The notes under the pieces: model-generated
The model's input: the letters and a program-made list of their open reading frames with translations, nothing else
Told to the model about the DNA's origin: nothing
Databases searched by the model: none
Made by a program: the position numbers and the translations under genes
Assembly (NCBI GenBank): GCA_013811805.1
Contig: JACCUM010000318.1
Location: 1-5,524, forward strand
DNA from: Geodermatophilaceae bacterium
GTDB lineage: Bacteria; Actinomycetota; Actinomycetes; Mycobacteriales; Geodermatophilaceae
Length of the DNA: 5,524 bases
Direction of reading: 5' to 3'
Shown: positions 1 through 5,524 of the stretch, piece by piece
How the letters are laid out: every line of letters starts with the position of its first letter
Numbering within the stretch: position 1 is the stretch's first letter

Positions 1-235
1 GAAGCTGCCCGACGCCTCGCGCTCCCTCGGCCGCTCGATGCGGATCTTCAAGGGTGAGATGAAGGGCATGAAGGACGACGACGTCCGTACCAAGGCCGAA
101 GCCGAGACCGTCCGCGGTCAACTGCCCACCACGTCCCCGAGCCCGACCGGTCCGACTGTGGCCTCCACGGCACCGCCCGTGGTCGCCGATGTCCCTGAGC
201 ACAAGCCATACCCGGAGTACGACCAACCGCGCTGA
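1..235 (+). CDS. tatA: TatA, Sec-independent (twin-arginine) translocase subunit, 5'-truncated by window edge
   Basis: TatA forms the size-variable oligomer that lets folded twin-arginine signal proteins cross the cytoplasmic membrane after TatC binds them. The reading frame is open from base 2, and 77 residues are visible before the TGA at 233-235. They begin with KLPDASRSLGRSMRIFKGE, the amphipathic helix that follows the membrane helix and FG hinge in TatA proteins; the mycobacterial equivalent, from memory, is nearly identical. The roughly 20 missing N-terminal residues would carry the single membrane helix. After the helix comes a charged stretch (KGMKDDD) and then a Pro/Thr/Ser/Val-rich tail of about 40 residues, typical of the poorly conserved, probably disordered TatA C-terminus. 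tatC lies 109 bases downstream, as in many actinobacteria. An ATG at 38 lies inside the amphipathic helix and is not the real start. TatB has a similar helix, but the short tail and LPDA..SLG..MRIFK pattern favour TatA. Confidence 0.93.
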   Translation, partial: KLPDASRSLGRSMRIFKGEMKGMKDDDVRTKAEAETVRGQLPTTSPSPTGPTVASTAPPVVADVPEHKPYPEYDQPR

Positions 236-251
236 ACCGACGTCGCCCGCG

Positions 252-276
252 TGCGGCGTACTGCCGTAGCGCCGCA
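252..276 (+). terminator. GC-rich hairpin between tatA and tatC, possible attenuator, processing site or U-less terminator
   Basis: A perfect 7-base inverted repeat (TGCGGCG at 252-258, CGCCGCA at 270-276) continues inward with TAC (259-261) pairing to GTA (266-268) across one bulged G at 269. This gives a 10-base-pair stem and a TGCC loop, starting 16 bases after the tatA stop. No T-run follows (the next bases are GACCTGGCAG), so it is not a classical intrinsic terminator. Actinobacterial terminators often lack a U-tract, and such hairpins can also be RNA-processing or stability elements that set the TatA:TatC ratio. The pairing is seen directly; the role is inferred. Confidence 0.5.
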
Positions 277-328
277 GACCTGGCAGCCCTTCCCACCCTC
301 CCATCGTCCGCTGAACGTCCCGTCGAGC

Positions 329-334
329 AGGGAG
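329..334 (+). promoter_or_regulatory. Shine-Dalgarno for the GTG start of tatC
   Basis: AGGGAG at 329-334 lies 10 bases before the GTG at 345, a usable though slightly long spacing. It supports the GTG start over the in-frame ATG at 420, whose nearest purine-rich site (GGGAG, 400-404) is 15 bases away. Confidence 0.6.
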
Positions 335-344
335 CCCTGATCCG

Positions 345-1334
345 GTGACCGGCCCGGCCAAACGTCTCTTCCGTGGCAACTTCCGGCGCTGGCGCCAGCG
401 GGAGAACACCGAAGCGACGATGAGCCTGGCCTCGCACCTGAAGGAATTGCGCAACCGGCTGGTCAAGGCGTTCATCTTCATCTTCATTGCCGGCGTCGGC
501 ACGTTCATCTGGTACAACAACGGGCTGCTCGACTTCATCAAGGCGCCCTATTGCGACCTGCCCGAGACTCTGCGGTTCAGCGTGGAGGGCCAGGAGTGCA
601 CGCTGATCGTCACTGACGTACTGGGGGGCTTCCTGCTCCGGCTGAAGGTCTCCTTCATCGGCGGAATCATCCTGTCGTCGCCGTTTTGGCTCTATCAGCT
701 GTGGGCCTTTGTGACACCCGGACTCAAACGCAACGAGAAGCGCTACACGGTCGTGTTCGTGGCGCTGTCGTCGCTGTTGTTCGCCGGCGGGACGGTGCTG
801 GCCTACATCACCCTGCGCAACGGACTGAAGCTGCTTCTCGGGATCGCCGGGGAAGGCGTTACCCCGCTGCTCACGGCACCGGAGTACGTGAGCTTCGTCG
901 TCCTCTTACTGGTCGCCTTCGGCATCTCGTTCCAAGTGCCGCTGATCGCGTTGATGCTGAATTTCGTCGGCGTGTTGTCCTACCAGTCGATGGCCCGGAG
1001 CCGGCGCTGGGCGTTCTTCTTGACCCTGGTCTTCGCCGCGTTCATCACGCCAACTCAGGACCCGTTCACGATGCTGGCGATGGGCGGGCCGATGATCCTG
1101 CTCTTCGAGGCGGCGATCCAGGTGGCCCGGATCTTGGATCGGCGACGGGCCAAGCGGGACGCGCTCACCGGGTTCCAAGACCTCGATGACGATGAGGCCT
1201 CGCCACTGGACGCCTCCCCGTCGAGGCTGGACGAGCAGCCCGTTCTCGAATCCCCCGCGCCGATCGATGAGCCGATTCAGCCGGCGGATGGCCAGGACGA
1301 GGAGCCGGACCCGAGCGCCGGACCGGCTCGGTAG
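345..1334 (+). CDS. tatC: TatC, twin-arginine translocase receptor subunit
   Basis: TatC is the polytopic membrane receptor that recognises twin-arginine signal peptides and recruits TatA. The 329 residues show the family's six-helix plan, with helices near 40-58, 95-121, 135-157, 182-208, 222-236 and 242-262. Family landmarks are HLKELRNRL (31-39, with the signal-peptide-contact Glu34 and Arg36), P68 in the first outer loop, LYQLWAFVTPGL (116-127), Glu131 in the first cytoplasmic loop, AFGISFQVPL (191-200) and FITPTQDP (233-240). Cysteines C70 and C85 sit in the first outer loop. The helix-4 position that is Glu in E. coli (E170) is Gln197 here. A Pro/Asp/Glu-rich tail of about 55 residues (from 275) follows helix 6 and is probably disordered. 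GTG 345 was chosen because the basic pre-sequence (KRLFRGNFRRWRQRENTEAT) resembles the N-terminus of mycobacterial TatC and has a Shine-Dalgarno; ATG 420 is the alternative. Confidence 0.97.
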   Translation: MTGPAKRLFRGNFRRWRQRENTEATMSLASHLKELRNRLVKAFIFIFIAGVGTFIWYNNGLLDFIKAPYCDLPETLRFSVEGQECTLIVTDVLGGFLLRLKVSFIGGIILSSPFWLYQLWAFVTPGLKRNEKRYTVVFVALSSLLFAGGTVLAYITLRNGLKLLLGIAGEGVTPLLTAPEYVSFVVLLLVAFGISFQVPLIALMLNFVGVLSYQSMARSRRWAFFLTLVFAAFITPTQDPFTMLAMGGPMILLFEAAIQVARILDRRRAKRDALTGFQDLDDDEASPLDASPSRLDEQPVLESPAPIDEPIQPADGQDEEPDPSAGPAR

Positions 1335-1337
1335 CTC

Positions 1338-2258
1338 ATGGCCGGCAAGGTCGACGTCACTCTGCTCGTCAACCCGCACGCCGGCCGTGGCCGGGCCGTT
1401 GGCATCGGGCATCAGGTGGCCGCAGACCTTGGTGCCCGTGGCCTACGGGCCACCGTGTCGACGGCTGAATCCCTTCCGGCCATGCGCGCCATCGCCACCG
1501 AGGCGGTGCAGCAAGGCGATGCCGCCCTCGTTGTCATCGGCGGCGACGGCATGTCTCATCTGGCCATCCAGGAGATCGCCGAAACCTCCACCGCGCTCGG
1601 CATCATTCCGGCCGGAACAGGCAACGATTTCGCCAGCGCACTCGGCCTGCCCGGTGACGTACACGCCGCGACGGCCGCGATCGCCGATGCCCTCGAGGCG
1701 GCCGCTCATCGCCGTGTGGACCTGGCGCGCTGCGGTCAGCGATGGTGGGCCAGCGTCCTGTGCGCCGGCTTCGACTCGGCTGTCAACGCCCGCGCCAATC
1801 GGATGCGCTGGCCGCACGGACCCCGGCGCTACGACCTGGCCCTGCTGGCAGAGCTGGCCCGACTCCGAGCCGTACCGATGACCCTGGATCTGGACGGCGC
1901 AACGGTGACCCTCGACGCGACCCTGGTAGCCGTCGGGAACACGTCGACCTACGGAGGCGGGATCCCGATCTGTCCCCGGGCCGACCCGAGCGACGGCCTG
2001 CTCGACGTCACCGTTGTCGCCCGGATCAGCCGGCGACGGCTGATCCGGGTAACCCCGACCCTGCGCCGCGGCGAGCACCTGGCTCACCCAGCTGTCCGCA
2101 CGTATCGAGCGCGGACGATCTCCGTGAGCTGCGACGAGCCGCCCGTGATCACCGCCTACGCCGACGGAGAGCCGGTCTCAGCCCTCCCCATCACCGCGAT
2201 CTGCCACCCGGGCGCCCTTCGCATCCTGCAGCCAGCAGCTGCGCGACCGGCGTCATAG
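1338..2258 (+). CDS. Diacylglycerol kinase catalytic-domain (DagK/YegS/LCB5 family) lipid kinase
   Basis: Members of this family phosphorylate a lipid hydroxyl (diacylglycerol, sphingosine-like bases or related lipids) with ATP. In bacteria they often recycle diacylglycerol into phosphatidate or act in glycolipid synthesis. The 306-residue length is typical. Motifs in order: LLVNPHAGRGRA (9-20), the nucleotide-binding IGGDGM (67-72), IIPAGTGNDFA (89-99), the C-terminal-domain pattern CPRADPSDGLLDV (212-224), and ADGE (275-278). The last corresponds to the DGE motif whose Asp and Glu are catalytic in Staphylococcus aureus DgkB. The usual GGDGT reads GGDGM here. No signal peptide or membrane helix is visible, so the enzyme is probably cytosolic and membrane-associated. 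ATG 1338 follows the tatC stop by 3 bases with no Shine-Dalgarno, which points to translational coupling with tatC. Lipid specificity cannot be read from the sequence, so no gene symbol is given. Confidence 0.92.
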   Translation: MAGKVDVTLLVNPHAGRGRAVGIGHQVAADLGARGLRATVSTAESLPAMRAIATEAVQQGDAALVVIGGDGMSHLAIQEIAETSTALGIIPAGTGNDFASALGLPGDVHAATAAIADALEAAAHRRVDLARCGQRWWASVLCAGFDSAVNARANRMRWPHGPRRYDLALLAELARLRAVPMTLDLDGATVTLDATLVAVGNTSTYGGGIPICPRADPSDGLLDVTVVARISRRRLIRVTPTLRRGEHLAHPAVRTYRARTISVSCDEPPVITAYADGEPVSALPITAICHPGALRILQPAAARPAS

Positions 2259-2270
2259 CCTTGGGTCGTG
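2242..2270 (+). promoter_or_regulatory. Possible coupling stem across the kinase stop and the helY GTG start
   Basis: CGACC (2244-2248) pairs with GGTCG (2264-2268). The stem extends outward by a G-U (2243/2269) and a C-G (2242/2270) pair, giving 7 pairs around a 15-base loop that contains the kinase TAG stop. The stem would cover the helY GTG (2268-2270), and a ribosome finishing the kinase gene would open it. No Shine-Dalgarno is visible before this GTG. The pairing is seen, but it is short and GC-rich sequence makes chance stems common. Confidence 0.25.
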
Positions 2271-5096
2271 GCCACCCATGCGGATAACCACACCCAGGCA
2301 CGAATCCGGGCGGCCTACCCGCAGCTGACCGACTTCGCAGCCAAGATCGGCTTCGAGCTCGACGGATTTCAGATCGAGGGCTGCCAAGCACTCGAGGACG
2401 GCCACGGTGCCCTGATCGCCGCACCGACGGGGGCCGGCAAGACCGTCGTGGGTGAGTTCGCGGTTCACCTGGCTCTACACGATGGGCGAAAGTGCTTCTA
2501 CACCACGCCGATCAAGGCGTTGTCCAACCAGAAGTACAACGATCTCCTCCATCGGTACGGCCGCGACAAGGTCGGATTGCTCACTGGCGACCGGACCGAG
2601 AACGGCGACGCGCCCATCGTCGTGATGACCACAGAAGTCTTGCGCAACATGCTCTACACCGGATCCGGGGCGCTGCTCGGACTGGGCTTCGTCGTCATGG
2701 ACGAGGTGCACTACCTGGCCGACCGTTTTCGTGGGGCGGTCTGGGAGGAGGTGATCATCCACCTACCGGAGTCAGTGGCTCTGGTGTCGTTGTCGGCCAC
2801 GGTGAGCAACGCCGAGGAGTTCGGTGCCTGGCTGGTCGCCGTTCGAGGCAACACCGCGGTGGTGGTCAGCGACACCCGGCCCGTCCCGCTGTGGCAGCAC
2901 ATGATGGTCGGCACCCGACTGTTCGACCTGTTCGCCACCCGGAGACGCCCGGACGGTACGGGGACCGCGGCGGTGAATCCACACCTCGAGCAGGCCGTAC
3001 GCGATGTCCAGAGCAGGCTCTGGTCGAACGAGACCCGAGGACGAGGTTCTGGCCGAGACCGCAACCGCACCGGTGGCTACGAACGACGTCAGCGGTGGCG
3101 CCCGCCGTACCGCGCCGACGTGCTGGCCCGACTTGATCGCGACGGCCTGCTGCCAGCCATCACCTTCGTCTTCAGCCGGGCGGGTTGCGATGCTGCCGTG
3201 GCCCAGGTCTTGCACAGCGGACTGCGGTTGACCACCGAGGAGGAACGCAACCAGATCACGGCGATTGTCAACGAGCACTGCGCCGATCTGCCGGACGAGG
3301 ATCTGGCGATCCTCGGCTACTGGGAGTGGGTCGAGGCGCTGCGAGCCGGCATCACAGCCCACCACGCGGGACTCATTCCAGCCTTCAAGGAGACCGTGGA
3401 GGAACTTTTCGTCCGCGGTCTGGTCAAGGCTGTCTTCGCCACGGAGACCCTGGCATTGGGCATCAACATGCCCGCCAGATCGGTCGTGCTGGAGCGGTTG
3501 ACCAAGTGGAACGGCGACCGGCACGCCCCATTGACCGCGGGGGAATACACCCAGTTGACTGGGCGGGCCGGCCGGCGTGGGATCGACATCGACGGACATG
3601 CGGTCGTGATGTGGTCACCGGAGGTCGACGCGGCGGCGGTCGGTGGGCTTGCCTCGACCCGTACGTACCCCCTGCGCTCCTCGTTCACGCCGTCCTACAA
3701 CATGGCCGCCAACCTGGTTGCTCAGCTTGGCCGGGCCGCCGCTCGGGACCTGTTGGGATCCTCCTTCGCCCAGTTCCAAGCCGACCGTGATGTCGTCGGC
3801 CTGCAGCAGCGGGTGACCACGCATTCGAAAGCCCTTGCCGAATTCGCGGCGGCGATGGCCTGCGATCTCGGAGACTTCACCGCCTACGAAGACGTGCGGA
3901 TGGAGTTGAGCCGACGCGAGGCCGAGCTGTCCCGACTCGGCGACCGTCAGCGGCGTGGCGATGCCCTCCAGGCGCTGGAGCAACTACGGATCGGGGACGT
4001 GATCCGCGTACCGCACGGCCGCCGCCAAGGTCTGGCGGTAGTCCTCGACCCCGGACTCTCCCCGTTGTCCGATCCACGCCCGCTGGTCCTGACCGAGCAG
4101 CGCTGGGCCGGGCGGTTGAGTGGCACCGACTTCCCGGTTCCCGCGCAGCCATTGGCCCGGATCAAGGTGCCCAAAAACTTCAACCACCGCAGCCCGGTCG
4201 CCCGCCGTGATCTCGCTTCCAGCCTGCGGACTGCGCGAACCGAATCCGATCTCGGCCCTCGCCAGACGAACACCCGACGTCGAGCGGCCGCAGAGGATGC
4301 CGAGATCGCCCGGCTGCGGTCGGAACTGCGTGCCCATCCGAGCCATCAGTGCCCCGACCGGGACGAACACGCTCGGTGGGCTCGCCGCTGGAGCCAGCTC
4401 AACCGGGAGATCGAAGGCCTGCGCGCTCGGATCGAGCAACGCACCGGTTCGATTGCCCGATCCTTCGACCGGATCTGTGCCCTGCTCGAACACCTGGGCT
4501 ACCTGACCGGCAAGCCACCCCCGGAGGCGTTGTCCGAGGCCGGCCGCGGACTGACCCGCATCTGGAGCGAGACGGATCTGGCCACCGCGGAGTGCCTGCG
4601 CGACGGAGTCTTCGACGGTCTCGGCCCGGCCGAACTCGCTGCGTGCGTCTCGGCCCTGGTCTACGAGACACGCCGAGACGTACTGGCCGTCTGGTCCGCA
4701 CCGTCCACGCTCGTCGGTGAGCGCCTGGCCGACGTCCAAGAGGTCACCGGTCGATTGCGCGCCCTGGAGTCGGAGAACGGGCTGTCGCTGACCCGCGAAC
4801 TGGATCCTGGCTTCGCTGGTGCCGCGTTTCGGTGGGCCCGCGGGGAGTCGCTGGACCGGGTCCTGCGCGCAGCCCGGGACGAGGGCACGGAGCTGACGGG
4901 TGGTGACTTCGTCCGGTGGACCCGCCAGCTCATCGATCTGCTCGGCCAATTGGCCAGAGTCGGCGACCTGTCCGAACAGGGTTCGGCATCGGGTCCATCT
5001 GAGCGCCGCGTCGCCGCGGTGGCGGCGCGGGCAGTGACGGCTTTGCGTCGTGGCGTGGTCGAAGCGGGGGATCCCGCGGTAGTACACAATGTGTGA
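2268..5096 (+). CDS. helY: HelY, Ski2/Mtr4-like superfamily 2 DExH-box RNA helicase
   Basis: This is an ATP-dependent SF2 helicase of the Ski2/Mtr4 group, probably acting on RNA in the cytoplasm; the role of bacterial HelY is not well established. It has 942 residues against, from memory, about 906 for mycobacterial HelY, which it matches over its whole length. N-terminal RecA lobe: Q-motif-like LDGFQIEGCQAL (31-42), Walker A APTGAGKT (52-59), Ia TTPIKALSNQK (79-89), Ib TTEVLRNM (121-128), DEVH box (145-148), SAT (176-178). A polar Arg/Gly-rich linker (about 225-282) precedes the second lobe: FVFSRAGCD (300-308), motif V ATETLALGINMPA (391-403), motif VI QLTGRAGRRG (429-438). A KOW/SH3-like segment (about 575-617) follows, then a charged helical stretch (about 670-745) and the C-terminal DSHCT-type domain (about 765-935). 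GTG 2268 is 9 bases after the kinase stop without a clear Shine-Dalgarno, suggesting coupled translation. All catalytic motifs are intact. Confidence 0.96.
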   Translation: MATHADNHTQARIRAAYPQLTDFAAKIGFELDGFQIEGCQALEDGHGALIAAPTGAGKTVVGEFAVHLALHDGRKCFYTTPIKALSNQKYNDLLHRYGRDKVGLLTGDRTENGDAPIVVMTTEVLRNMLYTGSGALLGLGFVVMDEVHYLADRFRGAVWEEVIIHLPESVALVSLSATVSNAEEFGAWLVAVRGNTAVVVSDTRPVPLWQHMMVGTRLFDLFATRRRPDGTGTAAVNPHLEQAVRDVQSRLWSNETRGRGSGRDRNRTGGYERRQRWRPPYRADVLARLDRDGLLPAITFVFSRAGCDAAVAQVLHSGLRLTTEEERNQITAIVNEHCADLPDEDLAILGYWEWVEALRAGITAHHAGLIPAFKETVEELFVRGLVKAVFATETLALGINMPARSVVLERLTKWNGDRHAPLTAGEYTQLTGRAGRRGIDIDGHAVVMWSPEVDAAAVGGLASTRTYPLRSSFTPSYNMAANLVAQLGRAAARDLLGSSFAQFQADRDVVGLQQRVTTHSKALAEFAAAMACDLGDFTAYEDVRMELSRREAELSRLGDRQRRGDALQALEQLRIGDVIRVPHGRRQGLAVVLDPGLSPLSDPRPLVLTEQRWAGRLSGTDFPVPAQPLARIKVPKNFNHRSPVARRDLASSLRTARTESDLGPRQTNTRRRAAAEDAEIARLRSELRAHPSHQCPDRDEHARWARRWSQLNREIEGLRARIEQRTGSIARSFDRICALLEHLGYLTGKPPPEALSEAGRGLTRIWSETDLATAECLRDGVFDGLGPAELAACVSALVYETRRDVLAVWSAPSTLVGERLADVQEVTGRLRALESENGLSLTRELDPGFAGAAFRWARGESLDRVLRAARDEGTELTGGDFVRWTRQLIDLLGQLARVGDLSEQGSASGPSERRVAAVAARAVTALRRGVVEAGDPAVVHNV
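5084..5094. other. Short palindrome ACACAATGTGT at the end of helY
   Basis: ACACA (5084-5088) and TGTGT (5090-5094) form an 11-base inverted repeat around A5089, overlapping the last helY codons and the T of its TGA. It is AT-richer than its surroundings and lies about 45 bases before the next start codon, where an operator could sit. With a single copy and no flanking promoter that I can recognise, it may be chance. Confidence 0.2.
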
Positions 5097-5126
5097 GCCT
5101 TCACCACCACCGGTCCCGATCCGATT

Positions 5127-5133
5127 AGAGGAG
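5127..5133 (+). promoter_or_regulatory. Strong Shine-Dalgarno of the SGWG-repeat gene
   Basis: AGAGGAG at 5127-5133 is followed by a 5-base spacer and ATG at 5139. It is the best ribosome-binding site in the window. It fixes the start of the downstream gene and supports that gene being real despite its low-complexity product. It also contrasts with the kinase and helY starts, which have no good site, so this gene is initiated independently. Confidence 0.8.
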
Positions 5134-5138
5134 CACCG

Positions 5139-5524
5139 ATGACCAACCCACCTCAGGGCGGTGGCGAGCAGCCGCGCGGATCTTCGGATGCCGAGCAGCC
5201 GCCCACCGCCGCTCAGCACTCGGGTTGGGGTCAACCGACGCCGGACGTAGCGCCGAGTTCTTCCGAGCGGCCGGAGCAATCAGAACCGACCACGCCATCC
5301 AATCCACCTCAGTCATCGTCGGGCTGGGGCCGGGAGGCGGCGCCGTCGACCGAGGCTCAGTCAGCGTCGGGCTGGGGCCAGCAGTCCGCGCCGTCGACCG
5401 ATCCACCTCTGTCAGCGTCGGGCTGGGGCCAGCAGCCCGCGCCATCGTCCTCGTCAGCACCCGCAGCCTCCCCGCAATCCTCGGGTTGGGGACAGCCGCC
5501 GGCCTCGCCAAGCCAGTCCAGCCC
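5139..5524 (+). CDS. Pro/Ser/Gln-rich protein with SGWG repeats, N-terminal part only, function unknown
   Basis: The frame opens at ATG 5139 behind a strong Shine-Dalgarno and stays open to the window edge (128 complete codons, no stop), so the C-terminus is missing. The visible part begins MTNPPQGGGEQPRGSSDAE and is almost wholly Pro, Ser, Gln, Ala, Gly, Thr and Glu, with no hydrophobic segment. The motif SGWG recurs five times, at residues 28-31, 61-64, 77-80, 94-97 and 115-118, usually followed by Gln; Trp30, 63, 79, 96 and 117 are the only aromatics. This is a typical disordered N-terminal extension of actinobacterial proteins that continue into a membrane or other folded domain; those domains would lie beyond the window. 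M. tuberculosis has, from memory, a proline-rich membrane protein (Rv2091c) after helY, so this could be its positional counterpart, but I see no sequence match to claim. The antisense frame over the same bases is a high-GC shadow. Confidence 0.8.
   Translation, partial: MTNPPQGGGEQPRGSSDAEQPPTAAQHSGWGQPTPDVAPSSSERPEQSEPTTPSNPPQSSSGWGREAAPSTEAQSASGWGQQSAPSTDPPLSASGWGQQPAPSSSSAPAASPQSSGWGQPPASPSQSS
5301..5447 (+). repeat. Three degenerate tandem 48-51-base units encoding PSTxPxxSxSGWGQQxA-like repeats
   Basis: Units lie at 5301-5351, 5352-5399 and 5400-5447. Each encodes a Ser-rich lead, SGWG, then a (Q/E)-A-P-S stretch, and the units stay in frame because they differ by whole codons. The second and third share an identical 25-base block (5360-5384 and 5411-5435, 51 bases apart), and the first and second share GCGCCGTCGACCGA (5340-5353, 5388-5401). 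Identity at silent positions points to recent DNA-level duplication, not only selection on the protein. More diverged copies of the motif lie at 5220 and 5481. Confidence 0.75.

Noticed and set aside
342..352. CCGGTGACCGG inverted repeat over the tatC GTG start
   Set aside because: The two arms are separated by one base, so no RNA hairpin can form. Such CCGG-type palindromes are common by chance in GC-rich DNA.
420..422. ATG as an alternative tatC start
   Set aside because: Its purine-rich site is 15 bases away, and the 25 residues upstream resemble the basic leader of mycobacterial TatC, so GTG 345 is preferred.
48..437. 129-residue minus-strand frame across the tatA end and the tatA-tatC gap
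   Set aside because: It is antisense to the conserved TatA helix and the basic N-terminus of TatC, and the product is Arg-rich with no known family.
1186..1881. 231-residue plus-strand frame overlapping the tatC tail and the kinase gene
   Set aside because: It is out of frame with two well-supported genes, and its Arg/Pro/Ser-rich product is typical of a frame-shifted GC-rich reading.
2772..3599. 275-residue minus-strand frame inside helY
   Set aside because: It is fully antisense to helicase motifs IV-VI and their linker and has no family resemblance, so I treat it as a shadow.
3984..5279. 431-residue open frame on the minus strand over the 3' part of helY
   Set aside because: It is antisense to a clear full-length helicase, has no recognisable domain and has the composition of a high-GC shadow frame; it also runs across the helY/SGWG gene boundary.
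5125..5511. 128-residue minus-strand frame with repeated AGPSPTLTE-like segments
   Set aside because: The repeats are the reverse reading of the SGWG units. The plus strand has a strong Shine-Dalgarno and ATG, and the minus frame has no supporting context.

Overview
This window is high-GC chromosomal DNA from an actinobacterium. The evidence is strong G/C preference at third codon positions, frequent GTG starts, and four consecutive proteins whose closest remembered relatives are mycobacterial or streptomycete: TatA, TatC, a diacylglycerol-kinase-family lipid kinase and the Ski2-like helicase HelY. From memory, Mycobacterium tuberculosis has the order tatA (Rv2094c), tatC (Rv2093c), helY (Rv2092c). 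Here the same order is kept, with a lipid kinase gene between tatC and helY. The genus cannot be fixed from the sequence.

Layout, all on the + strand. The window opens inside tatA, whose membrane helix is cut off, and tatA ends at 235. A 109-base gap follows, holding a strong GC-rich hairpin (252-276) and a Shine-Dalgarno for tatC. tatC (345-1334, GTG start) is complete. The lipid kinase gene (1338-2258) starts 3 bases after the tatC stop with no ribosome site of its own. helY (2268-5096, GTG start) begins 9 bases after the kinase stop, also without a good Shine-Dalgarno. After 42 bases with a strong AGAGGAG, a fifth gene starts at 5139. It runs off the right edge and encodes a low-complexity Pro/Ser/Gln protein with repeated SGWG motifs.

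Functionally, TatA and TatC are parts of one machine that exports folded proteins across the cytoplasmic membrane. The lipid kinase and helicase are cytoplasmic or membrane-peripheral enzymes with no obvious mechanistic link to Tat. Their tight spacing suggests co-transcription and translational coupling of tatC, the kinase gene and helY. There is no mobile element, CRISPR array, tRNA or rRNA, and no stretch over 300 bases without a gene.

I found no previously undescribed system. The points most worth a second look are the SGWG-repeat protein, the hairpin between tatA and tatC, a cysteine pair in the first outer loop of TatC, and two motif variations (TatC Q197, kinase GGDGM).
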